Of a stretch of 39,509 bases of DNA, positions 8,869-15,887 are shown piece after piece. The notes beneath the pieces are model-generated. The model was not told the DNA's origin. It saw nothing but the letters and a program-made list of their open reading frames with translations, and searched no databases. Every line of letters starts with the position of its first letter. Position 1 is the stretch's first letter. A program made the translations under genes and the position numbers. Source of the DNA: Amycolatopsis orientalis DSM 43388 (lineage in GTDB: Bacteria > Actinomycetota > Actinomycetes > Mycobacteriales > Pseudonocardiaceae); contig NZ_ASXG01000065.1 of NCBI RefSeq assembly GCF_000411975.1, positions 1 through 39,509 on the forward strand. The letters are read 5' to 3'.

Positions 8869-9864
8869 GTGGACAGCACCGCCGCGCTGGTCGCCGTCGT
8901 GGTGCTGACGGTCTTCTTCGACTACACCAATGGTTTCCACGACGCGGCCAACGCGATCGCCAGCGCGGTTTCGACCCGGGCGCTCCCGCTGCGCACCGCG
9001 CTCGTGCTGGCCGCGGTGATGAACCTGGCCGGAGCGCTGCTGTCGACCGGGATCGCCGCGACCGTCGCGAAAGGAATCATCGACGTCCCGGCCGGCCCGG
9101 GTGCGCTGACCGTGGTGCTCGCCGCGCTGGTCGGCGCGATCGCGTGGAACCTCGTGACCTGGTATTTCGGCCTGCCGTCCTCGTCGTCGCATTCGCTGAT
9201 CGGCGGCATGGTCGGGGCGGCGCTGGCCGCGGCGAGCACCGTGCACTGGACCGGCATCGTGGAGAAAGTGCTGGTGCCGATGGTCGCGTCGCCGCTGCTC
9301 GGGCTCGGGCTCGGCTACGCGGCGATGGTGGCGGTGCTCTGGCTGCTGCGACGGAGGAATCCGCACCGCAGCGGCCGGGTGTTCCGGCGGCTGCAGATCG
9401 TGTCGGCCTCGGCGCTGGCGCTCGGACACGGGTTGCAGGACGCGCAGAAGGGGATGGGCGTGCTCGTCCTGGCGCTGATCGCGGCGGGTAAACAGGACAC
9501 CTTCGCGGTACCGCTGTGGGTGACGCTGGTGTGCGCCGGGGCGCTGTCGCTCGGCACGTGCTCGGGCGGCATGCGGATCATGCGGACGCTCGGCCGCCGG
9601 GTGTTTCCGCTCGACCCGCCGCACGGGTTCGTCGCGGAATCGGTCGGGGCGTCGGTGCTGTACTTGACCGCTTTCGCCGTGAAGGCCCCCATCTCGACCA
9701 CGCACGTGATCACGGCGGCGGTGATGGGCGTGGGGGCGACGAGGCGGCTTTCGGCGGTGCGGTGGGGGATCGCGCGGGACATCGTGCTGGGCTGGGTGCT
9801 GACGTTCCCGGCGGCGGCGGGGGTTGCCGCGCTGGTGTTTTGGGCGTTGTCGGCGGTGGGCTGA
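8869..9864 (+). CDS. pit: PiT-family inorganic phosphate transporter
   Basis: 331 residues, highly hydrophobic and multi-spanning. The PiT signature repeats appear as DYTNGFHDAANAIASAV near the N-terminus and VKAPISTTHVITAAVMGVGA near the C-terminus. The loop segment PSSSSHSLIGGMVG is also characteristic. PiT proteins import phosphate, usually as a neutral metal-phosphate complex, driven by the proton gradient. The GTG start at 8869 follows immediately after the DUF47 stop. The stop at 9864 directly abuts the stop codon of the convergent phosphoribosyltransferase gene, leaving no room for a separate terminator. Confidence 0.93.
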   Translation: MDSTAALVAVVVLTVFFDYTNGFHDAANAIASAVSTRALPLRTALVLAAVMNLAGALLSTGIAATVAKGIIDVPAGPGALTVVLAALVGAIAWNLVTWYFGLPSSSSHSLIGGMVGAALAAASTVHWTGIVEKVLVPMVASPLLGLGLGYAAMVAVLWLLRRRNPHRSGRVFRRLQIVSASALALGHGLQDAQKGMGVLVLALIAAGKQDTFAVPLWVTLVCAGALSLGTCSGGMRIMRTLGRRVFPLDPPHGFVAESVGASVLYLTAFAVKAPISTTHVITAAVMGVGATRRLSAVRWGIARDIVLGWVLTFPAAAGVAALVFWALSAVG

Positions 9865-10494
9865 TCAGCCGGGGAGCAGGGCGAGGACTTCGTTGTCCTT
9901 GGTGGGGCTGAAGTCCGCGTAGAACTCGCCGACGGCATGGAATTCCCGCGGGGTTTCCAGGCAGGTGACTTCGTCTGCCTCGCGGGCGAGTTTGTCCACT
10001 GCGGACAGTGCGCCGACGGGGGCGGCGAAAACCAGCCGCTGCGGCGCGTGTGACCGCACCGCCCGCAGCGCGGCGATCGCGGTCCCGCCGGTGGCTACGC
10101 CGTCGTCGACCACCACCACGTCGTGTCCTGCCGGGGAGCGCGGGGCGCGCTCGCCCAGATAGCGGCGTACCTGGTCCCGGGCCTCGGTACGGGCGTCCTC
10201 GACCTGCCGGGACAGGTCGTCCGGCGTCAGCCCGAGCGCGCGCAGCCCGGTGCGGTCGAAGTACGGCGGCCCGTCCGCCGTGACCGCGCCGAGCCCGAGT
10301 TCCGGCCGTCCTGGCGCACCGATTTTGCGGGCGACCAGCAGCTCCAGCGGCGCGTCCAGCTCTCGCGCGACGGGGGCGGCGACCGGCAGCCCGCCGCGGG
10401 CGAGCCCGAAGACCAGCGGGTCGGCCCACTCCCGGCGGCCCAAGGCGGCGGCCAGCTGGGCGCCAGCGTCGGCACGGTTCCGGAACGGTTTCAC
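9865..10494 (-). CDS. phosphoribosyltransferase family protein
   Basis: 209 residues. The PRPP-binding loop is clear (HDVVVVDDGVATGGTA, about residues 120-135), and the N-terminal part LVFGLARGGLPVAAPVARE matches the type I PRTase fold of actinobacterial stress-linked phosphoribosyltransferases. The base or acceptor is not predictable. GTG 10494 overlaps the stop of the upstream SDR gene (GTGA), so the two are coupled. Similar PRTase domains often occur near universal-stress or DosR-type genes; here the shared operon promoter is a stress-type element at 11896-11920. That link is inference. Confidence 0.88.
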   Translation of the reverse strand: MKPFRNRADAGAQLAAALGRREWADPLVFGLARGGLPVAAPVARELDAPLELLVARKIGAPGRPELGLGAVTADGPPYFDRTGLRALGLTPDDLSRQVEDARTEARDQVRRYLGERAPRSPAGHDVVVVDDGVATGGTAIAALRAVRSHAPQRLVFAAPVGALSAVDKLAREADEVTCLETPREFHAVGEFYADFSPTKDNEVLALLPG

Positions 10495-11627
10495 CGGCGG
10501 CCCTTCTTCGGGGCGCGGCGCAGCATTTTCTCGGCAATCGTCAGGCCAGCGGCGATGGCACCGGGATAACGCCGGAGCGCTGGACTGCCTTTCGCCTGCT
10601 TGCCTCGCTTCCCGCGCGAGTCCTTGGTCGTCGTGCGGCGTACCAGCTCTCCGACGGCGAGGACGGACGCGGTGAGCCCGGCCGCCACCGCGCCGTGGTG
10701 GCGGCTCAGCACCGGCTGGATGTCGTGTGCTTTCGCCTGCTCGTCGAACTCGCCGTGCGCGCCGTAGTCGAACCCGCGCGGGCCGTCCGCCGGTTCCCAC
10801 AGGTTCGCGGGCTGGCCCGGCCGCTGGGGCTGGCCGGTTTGCTGCGCGCCGAAGCCGGTGCGGGCGAGGTACCGGTCGAGCAGGCCGGGCGCGACGGCGT
10901 TGGCCAGCAAGGTGGCGGCGGTGCTCGTGCCGACCCAGTACTCGCGGCGGCGCGGGTGGTCGGCGGCGTGCAGCACCGCGCGGGCGGCGAGCTCGGGCTG
11001 GTAGATCGGCGGGACCGGCTGGGCGTGCTCGGGCAGGCGGGACAGCAGCCAGCTGAACTGCGGCGTGTTGACCGCGGGCAGTTGCACCATGGTCGTGCGG
11101 ATTCCGCTGTGCTCGTGGAGAAGTTCGCAGCGCAGCGCTTCGTTGAAGCCCTGGATGGCGTGCTTGGCCCCGCAGTACGCGCTCTGCAGCGGGATTCCGC
11201 GATACGCGAGCGCCGAGCCGACCTGGACGATCGTGCCCGTGTCCCGGGGTTTCATCCGCTTGAGCGCGGCCATCGTGCCGTGCACGAACCCGAGGTAGGT
11301 CACTTCGGTGACCCGGCGGTATTCCTCCGGCTTGACGTCGGCGAACCGGGCGAACACCGAGCTGAACGCGACGTTCACCCAGACGTCGATCGGCCCGAGT
11401 TCCTCCTCGGCACGGGTCGCGGCGGCGTCGACCTGGGCGAATTCGGCCACGTCCGTCGGCAGCTCCAGGGGCGTGCCCCCGGCTTCCCGGACCTCCTGCG
11501 CCGCGGCGGCGAGCCCCTTCTCGCCCCGCGCGAGCAAGGCGACTTTCGCTCCGCGGCTTCCGTAGGCCCGGGCGACCGCCCGGCCCACTCCGGCGCTGGC
11601 CCCGGTGACGACTACGACGGGCGGCAT
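10491..11627 (-). CDS. SDR-family oxidoreductase with C-terminal extension
   Basis: 378 residues, longer than a 250-residue classical SDR. The NAD(P)-binding TGASAGVGRAVA motif (about 8-19) and the active-site pair Y-x3-K in SAYCGAKHA are present, with the catalytic Ser in VQVGSALAYRG. After about 260 residues a tail follows containing two weakly hydrophobic stretches (HGAVAAGLTASVLAVGELV and YPGAIAAGLTIAEKML), possibly membrane-associating. The substrate is unknown. ATG 11627 has a GGAAAGGAG-like site just upstream. The gene overlaps its downstream PRTase by 4 bases. Confidence 0.9.
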   Translation of the reverse strand: MPPVVVVTGASAGVGRAVARAYGSRGAKVALLARGEKGLAAAAQEVREAGGTPLELPTDVAEFAQVDAAATRAEEELGPIDVWVNVAFSSVFARFADVKPEEYRRVTEVTYLGFVHGTMAALKRMKPRDTGTIVQVGSALAYRGIPLQSAYCGAKHAIQGFNEALRCELLHEHSGIRTTMVQLPAVNTPQFSWLLSRLPEHAQPVPPIYQPELAARAVLHAADHPRRREYWVGTSTAATLLANAVAPGLLDRYLARTGFGAQQTGQPQRPGQPANLWEPADGPRGFDYGAHGEFDEQAKAHDIQPVLSRHHGAVAAGLTASVLAVGELVRRTTTKDSRGKRGKQAKGSPALRRYPGAIAAGLTIAEKMLRRAPKKGRR

Positions 11628-11866
11628 GGAACTCCTTTCCCCGGACCGGAAGTCCGGCGAGTCGGCGGTCGCAGACCCTCGTGGCGGGCGACGTGCCCGC
11701 ACCCCGCGATCGCCGCCGGCACGAAGCCGTGCGGCGCCTTCGGCGGATAGGCGGGCTTGGGCACGGCCACCCCGAGTGCACGATGGCGCGCCGAAGAAGC
11801 GCAGTGCCCACGCGCACGCCGGTGGCGAGCAGCTGTCGCCTGCGCCGGCTGCCAGTGCGCGGCCAT
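11612..11866 (-). CDS. possible 84-residue small protein upstream of the SDR gene
   Basis: An ATG at 11866 is preceded by a GGGAG site and lies 29 bases after the -10 of a well-matched stress-type promoter. It opens an 84-codon frame ending inside the SDR start region. The middle (VAVPKPAYPPKAPHGFVPAA) has strong third-position GC and looks coding. The first third does not; there a neighbouring frame (LLATGVRVGTALLRRAIVHS) looks more protein-like. This could be a real short gene, a frameshifted remnant or an untranslated leader. No family recognised. Confidence 0.3.
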   Translation of the reverse strand: MAAHWQPAQATAARHRRARGHCASSARHRALGVAVPKPAYPPKAPHGFVPAAIAGCGHVARHEGLRPPTRRTSGPGKGVPCRPS

Positions 11867-11895
11867 CGCCTGCTCCCTTCCGCCTGGCCGACGGC

Positions 11896-11920
11896 TTACC
11901 CGCTCCTGGCCAGGCCAAAC
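11896..11920 (-). promoter_or_regulatory. sigma-B/F-like promoter for the SDR-PRTase operon
   Basis: On the minus strand GTTT (11920-11917), 15 bases, GGGTAA (11901-11896). It is an exact structural twin of the plus-strand element at 11941-11965, 20 bases away and facing the other direction. Confidence 0.55.
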
Positions 11921-11940
11921 GGAAACGGCGCAAGCGTCCG

Positions 11941-11965
11941 GTTTGCCCGGGAAGCGCGAGGGTAA
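11941..11965 (+). promoter_or_regulatory. sigma-B/F-like promoter for the zinc-ribbon protein
   Basis: GTTT (11941-11944), 15 bases, GGGTAA (11960-11965), 57 bases before the ATG at 12023. Together with 11896-11920 it forms a divergent pair of identical-type promoters. Confidence 0.55.
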
Positions 11966-12022
11966 CCGGGCGGGCGAGCGCACCCGCCGGGAATCGGCGG
12001 GCCTCGTCGGAGGGAGCACGAG

Positions 12023-12238
12023 ATGAGCAGGCTGCTGGTGGACCCGGAGAGCGCGACCGTCCCTTGTGGACAATGCGGCCGCGAGGCGGTGCACGTGGGC
12101 AGGCTGGTCCAGGAGGACGGGACGCCGGTCAGCCACGCGGTGGTGTGCACGGTCTGCCGGGCGCATCGGCCCGGGCCGGGACTGGGGGAAACGCGCCGTC
12201 CCCGGCTGGCCGTGTTGTCGCGGCCGGCCGACGGCTGA
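12023..12238 (+). CDS. small zinc-ribbon-like protein
   Basis: 71 residues. Two CxxC pairs (CGQC near 15-18 and CTVC near 42-45) are spaced as in a single zinc ribbon. The rest is short and polar with no membrane segment. ATG 12023 follows a GGAGGG site. The specific role is unknown; candidates are a nucleic-acid- or protein-binding accessory factor. It is transcribed divergently from the SDR operon, each side having its own stress-type promoter, which suggests co-expression. Stop 12238 is followed by a 55-base hairpin. Confidence 0.75.
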   Translation: MSRLLVDPESATVPCGQCGREAVHVGRLVQEDGTPVSHAVVCTVCRAHRPGPGLGETRRPRLAVLSRPADG

Positions 12239-12635
12239 CGCTCGGGGCCGTCATCCGCCCCGGGGCAGCTTCGGTGGTCGCGCTGTGGAGGTCCGTGAAG
12301 GGCTCCTTGAAGGAAGCCGATTCCCTCAAGGAGCCCTTCACGGACGGCGGAGCGGGGAATCCGGCACGCGCCCAGCTGCCCTCGGGCTCCCGGTACGGCT
12401 CTCAGTGGTCGGTGAGGGGTCCTTCACGGACGTCAGCGGGCACGTGCCGGGACCCGGGGCGGTGGCTGGGCTTCCGGCTCAGCCGATGCCTAGTACGGGC
12501 TCCGGCTGAGCCGGGAATCCGGCACGCGCCCAGCTGCCCCGGGCTCCCGGCACGATTCTCAGTGGTCGGCGAGGGGTCCTTCACGGACGTCAGCGAGCAC
12601 GTGCCGGGACCCGGTGCGGCGGCTGGGATTCCGGC
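12239..12635. other. intergenic region with hairpin and tandem duplication
   Basis: A 397-base convergent spacer. It holds a 20-base-arm hairpin (12291-12345) and most of a 158-base-period tandem duplication (12355-12660) whose second copy runs into the end of the HNH-like gene. No additional gene is supported. Confidence 0.7.
12291..12345. terminator. long inverted repeat, probable bidirectional terminator
   Basis: Arms 12291-12310 and 12326-12345 are perfectly complementary over 20 bases (GTCCGTGAAGGGCTCCTTGA), with a 15-base loop. It lies between two converging genes. There is no U-tract, as is common in high-GC actinomycetes. From memory, closely similar hairpins recur in Amycolatopsis genomes; this would need a search. 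Confidence 0.6.
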
Positions 12636-12660
12636 TCAGTCGATGCCGAGCACGGACTCC
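12355..12660. repeat. two tandem copies of a 158-base unit including a gene tail
   Basis: Copy 1 starts at 12355 and copy 2 at 12513 (both GGGAATCCGGCACGCGCCCA). The copies stay alignable through AGTGGTCGG, TCCTTCACGGACGTCAGCG, CACGTGCCGGGACCCGG and CCGGCTCAG. Copy 2 ends inside the HNH-like gene, covering its last codons (ESVLGID-stop). Copy 1 keeps a mutated version that would read EPVLGIG-stop on the minus strand. Confidence 0.75.
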
Positions 12661-13169
12661 GCGGTGGTCCAGTTGGTGAGCATGGCGTGCTGGGCGTCGG
12701 CGAGGGTCGCTTTCCCCGCGCAGACCGCCTTCTTCACCGCGTTCTCGACGGAATCCTTGCTGTAGGAGTTCTGCTCGCCGTCGTGCGGTTCCGGCCAGAG
12801 GTTCTTCGGGTCCTTCGGCGCGCCGCCCAGTTCCAGCGGCAGGAAGTGGTCCTCCTCGTAGGAGCTGAGCGACGTGTCGGAGTAGCCGTAGTCGATGATG
12901 CCCTGCTTCTTCAGCTGGTTGGTGTAGGTCGTCGGCGGGCGGATGGTGGCCGTCCAGCCGGGGACGCAGATCGTGTCGCCGATGGTGTCCTGGGTGACGT
13001 CCGGATTGGTCGCTCCGGGCGTGCAGGCCGGATCGGGCAGCGGAAGATAGGACTGGGAGCATTTCGCGGCGAGGGTGTGCGGAACCGCGGCGTGCGCGGC
13101 CGGGGCGGCCACGACGAGCGAACCGGCCAGAATGGCGGCGGGCGCGGCGAAACGGGCGAGTCGGGACAT
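12636..13169 (-). CDS. secreted HNH-nuclease-like protein
   Basis: 177 residues. The N-terminus is a signal peptide (MSRLARFAAPAAILAGSLVV then APAAHAA, cleavage likely after AHA near residue 28). The mature part carries YEEDHFLPLELGGAPKDPKNLWPEP (about 104-128). This is the DH...LELGG...NLWPE pattern of a common actinobacterial secreted protein group annotated as HNH endonuclease-like. Full metal-site residues beyond DH and the Asn are not certain, so nuclease activity is unproven. Four cysteines could form disulfides outside the cell. The ATG at 13169 has a GGAGGAGA site. Its 3' end is part of a tandem duplication. Confidence 0.8.
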   Translation of the reverse strand: MSRLARFAAPAAILAGSLVVAAPAAHAAVPHTLAAKCSQSYLPLPDPACTPGATNPDVTQDTIGDTICVPGWTATIRPPTTYTNQLKKQGIIDYGYSDTSLSSYEEDHFLPLELGGAPKDPKNLWPEPHDGEQNSYSKDSVENAVKKAVCAGKATLADAQHAMLTNWTTAESVLGID

Positions 13170-13634
13170 GGAAATCTCCTCCCTGGAACACGGTCGCGCC
13201 AGGGTCTGCCGAGTCCGGGCAATCGCACCACCTACCTTCGAAGGAATGTGTGAAGAATTAACCGGGTGCTCAACTTGTCGGCCGACAAAATGCGCAAGGT
13301 GGACGTAAATCCGGTGCGTGGGCGCGGGGACGATCCGAATACGCGGCGCAAGCCGGGTGAACCGGACTCATCTGCTTGATCCGCCAGTATTCGGTCGTAC
13401 CGGACGGGTTCCGCGAGCGGCAGCCGGATGCTTGGAAAGGTTCTTCGGAACTGTTTCCGGTCGGTTTTTATGCGCCTTCCGGGCGAACTGGAGAAAAGAT
13501 GATGGAATCGAGTCGCGCTGCGCCGTTCGGTTGAACGTGGTGAAGTCGAGGTATCCATTCCGCCCCTTTGTGCGACCTTTTTCGTGAACGTCGCCGGAAT
13601 TGATCTTTTCGGGCGGAATTCCCGGGGGTGAACG
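13170..13634. other. divergent intergenic region, relatively AT-rich
   Basis: 465 bases between the HNH-like gene (minus) and the acidic-protein pair (plus), with lower GC than its surroundings. Contents I can point to are a 14-base palindrome at 13275-13288 and a stress-like GTTG-N15-AGGTAT pair at 13530-13554. Short open frames here do not look coding. Confidence 0.6.
13275..13288. promoter_or_regulatory. palindrome, possible operator
   Basis: TTGTCGGCCGACAA is a perfect 14-base palindrome, 106 bases upstream of the HNH-like gene and in the divergent spacer. This could be a dimeric repressor site; the cognate regulator is unknown. Confidence 0.3.
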
Positions 13635-13889
13635 ATGAGCGAACCGGAAGGGCCGGAGTCCGGCGAGGGACGGGCCGAGGGCGCGGAAAGCGGCCCGGCG
13701 GGCGAAAGCGCGCCCGCCGAACCGGGAATGGGGTACGAGATTCCGATCGGGACGCCGGTTCCGGCCGCCGAGATGGAGCGGCTGAAGGCGGCCGCGCGGC
13801 GGCACCGCGATCGGGAGGAGGAGGCCGACGCCCCGGCACGGGCCGGCGACGAGGCCGCGGAGGAAGAGGGTGATCACCGTGATGCCTGA
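13635..13889 (+). CDS. short acidic protein paired with the following propeller-like protein
   Basis: 84 residues, dominated by Glu, Ala, Gly and Pro; probably disordered at both ends. The only structured-looking part is YEIPIGTPVPAAEMERLKAA (about 34-53). It resembles FPVPVEEYDQLKTSAREH in the N-terminus of the next gene product. ATG 13635 follows GGGGGTGAACG. The last 20 bases overlap the start of the next gene, so translation is probably coupled. No family recognised; it may be a stand-alone copy of a recognition or docking segment of its larger neighbour. Confidence 0.65.
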   Translation: MSEPEGPESGEGRAEGAESGPAGESAPAEPGMGYEIPIGTPVPAAEMERLKAAARRHRDREEEADAPARAGDEAAEEEGDHRDA

Positions 13890-15495
13890 AGCGCAGGTGC
13901 TCGAGGGCCAGGCCGGCGAAACGGCCGGGGGAGCGTCGCGGGAGATGGCGGATCTGACGGTCGGCGAATTGCTCGCCGAGCCGCCGTCGCCGGAGAGGTC
14001 GCCGTTGTTCGCGCAACGGTTCCCGGTTCCGGTCGAGGAGTACGACCAGCTGAAGACGAGCGCGCGGGAGCACGGCGCGGAAGCGCTGGCGCCCGGGGAC
14101 GCGTCCGACGTCCAGCTGGACGAGGAAGCGGCGGCGGAGCCGTCGGAGGAGAATCCGCCGGAGGACGAGATCGCCGAGGGGCTGGCCCCGGCGGCGTCGG
14201 CGAGTTTCGAGGGGATTTCGCAGACCGCGTTCCGGCCGCCGGACTGCACGGTCGCGGTCGGTCCGAAGCAGGTGATGGCCGCGGTCAACGTGGACCTGGT
14301 CGGCTACGACAAGACTGGCCTGCAACAGTTCCGGTGGGCCAACTTCACCGCGATGTTCAACCCGGTGCTGCCCGCCGGGGCGCAGCTTTTCGACCCGAAA
14401 CTGGCCTACGACCACTACACCGGCCGGTGGATCGTCTGCATCGCCGGCCGCCGGGCGAACCCGCAGGGATCCTGGATCCTGCTCGGCGTCTCGCAGACCG
14501 GCGACCCGGCGGGCGCGTACTGGATCTGGAGCACCGACGCGACCGTGAACGGCTCCACCGCGACCGGCAACTGGTCGGACTACCCGATGCTGGGCTTCGA
14601 CACCCAGGCGATTTACGTGTCCACCAACCAATTCGCCTTCGGCGGCGGATTCGCCCACGCGAAACTGCGGATCTTCAACAAGGCGGAGCTGTACGGCGGC
14701 GGGGTCGGCGGCAGCCACACCATCCGCTGGTGGGACTTCTGGGGCCTGAAGAACCCGGACGGCAGCGCCGCGTTCTCCGTGCAGCCGTGCTGCCATTTCC
14801 AAGGCGTGGGCGGGAATCCGCGGGCGTACCTGGTGAACTCGCTGTTCCCGTCGGGATCGAGCCTGACCCTCTGGACGCTGTCGAATCCGCTCGGGCTGTG
14901 GTCCGGCGGCGCACCGGCCCTCGCCGCGACCTCGGTCGCCTGCCGCGGCTACAACCTGCCGCCCGGCGCGGTGCAAAAGGACGGCGGGACAACACGAATC
15001 GCCACGAACGACACCCGGTTGCTCAACGCGGTCTTCCAGGCGGCGGGCCGCACTCAGCGGTTGTGGACGACGCACACGTCCGCGTACAGCTGGCCGGGCG
15101 ACACGGAGGCGCGATCAGTGGTGCAGTGGTACGAGATCGACGTGCCCAGCCACACGATCGCCCAGCAAGGCGCGTTCGGCGCACCCAGCAGGCACTACTT
15201 CTTCCCGGTGATCCAGACCGACCTTTCCCGCAACGCCCACGTGGCGTTCGGCCGGTCCGCTGCCGACGAGTACGGGCACTTCCGCCAGACCGGCCGGCTG
15301 GCCACCGACCCGCCGGGCACGTTGCAGGGCAGCGCTTCGGTGATCGCCGGGCAGAGCGCCTACACCGGCGGCCGATGGGGCGACTACTTCGGCATCGGCC
15401 GGGACCCGTCGGATTCCCGGACCGTCTGGAGCTACGGCGAATACGCCGGCGCGGGCAACACCTGGCGGACCCGCCTCAACGCGGCGAAGTACTGA
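13870..15495 (+). CDS. large beta-rich protein, beta-propeller-like, unknown function
   Basis: 541 residues. The first roughly 105 residues are acidic and low-complexity with a short FPVPVEEYDQLKTSAREH motif. The rest is Trp/Tyr/Gly-rich. Repeated patterns (QTAFRPPDCTVAVGPKQV, DPKLAYDHYTGRWIVCIAG, NWSDYPMLGFDTQAIYVSTN, GGRWGDYFGIGRDPSD) match a group of bacterial surface proteins predicted to fold as sialidase-like beta-propellers. There is no signal peptide or membrane segment, which is unusual for such proteins. GTG 13870 lies 8 bases after GGAGG; ATG 13882 is an alternative start. Binding or hydrolytic function unknown. Confidence 0.7.
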   Translation: MITVMPEAQVLEGQAGETAGGASREMADLTVGELLAEPPSPERSPLFAQRFPVPVEEYDQLKTSAREHGAEALAPGDASDVQLDEEAAAEPSEENPPEDEIAEGLAPAASASFEGISQTAFRPPDCTVAVGPKQVMAAVNVDLVGYDKTGLQQFRWANFTAMFNPVLPAGAQLFDPKLAYDHYTGRWIVCIAGRRANPQGSWILLGVSQTGDPAGAYWIWSTDATVNGSTATGNWSDYPMLGFDTQAIYVSTNQFAFGGGFAHAKLRIFNKAELYGGGVGGSHTIRWWDFWGLKNPDGSAAFSVQPCCHFQGVGGNPRAYLVNSLFPSGSSLTLWTLSNPLGLWSGGAPALAATSVACRGYNLPPGAVQKDGGTTRIATNDTRLLNAVFQAAGRTQRLWTTHTSAYSWPGDTEARSVVQWYEIDVPSHTIAQQGAFGAPSRHYFFPVIQTDLSRNAHVAFGRSAADEYGHFRQTGRLATDPPGTLQGSASVIAGQSAYTGGRWGDYFGIGRDPSDSRTVWSYGEYAGAGNTWRTRLNAAKY

Positions 15496-15511
15496 GAGCA
15501 GGGAGGGTGTC

Positions 15512-15745
15512 ATGAACACTGCACGAAAGCTCCGGATCGCGGCGGAGGCCGTGCTCGCGGTGCTCAGTGCCGTCGCGCTGGTGCTGACGCTGACGGTCCC
15601 GGACTGGATCGAGCGCACGACGGGCGCGTCCCCGGACGGCGGGGGCGGCGAAGCCGAATGGCTGCTGACGGCGGGCGCGTGCGTGGCGACCGTGTTGTTC
15701 GCCGGGTTGGCCACCTGGGAGTGGCGGCGTTCGCGGATCGCGTGA
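15512..15745 (+). CDS. small two-helix membrane protein
   Basis: 77 residues. Two hydrophobic segments are visible, about 12-30 (EAVLAVLSAVALVLTLTV) and 49-66 (WLLTAGACVATVLFAGLA), separated by an acidic/glycine loop and ending in a basic WRRSRIA tail. ATG 15512 has a GGGAGG site. It starts 16 bases after the propeller-like gene and is likely co-transcribed with it. Function unknown; it could anchor or assist its neighbour, but nothing in the sequence proves that. Confidence 0.75.
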   Translation: MNTARKLRIAAEAVLAVLSAVALVLTLTVPDWIERTTGASPDGGGGEAEWLLTAGACVATVLFAGLATWEWRRSRIA

Positions 15746-15770
15746 CCGGCGGGCTTGTGGCGGCCCATGA

Positions 15771-15808
15771 GGGGACGCTGGGGGAATTTGAATTTCCCCA
15801 GCGTCCCC
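15771..15808. terminator. long inverted repeat between convergent genes
   Basis: Two 18-base arms (15771-15788 and 15791-15808) pair with one mismatch around a 2-base loop. The centre is AT-rich (GGAATTTGAATTTCC). It lies between the stops of the small membrane protein and the ferredoxin reductase, and probably terminates both directions. Confidence 0.65.
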
Positions 15809-15887
15809 GCACGACCTGCGGCTGCACTCCGCGCTGTCCGGGGGCAATTCCTCGTAGGCGATCGAGCACCGGCCCGCGGGCAGGGAA

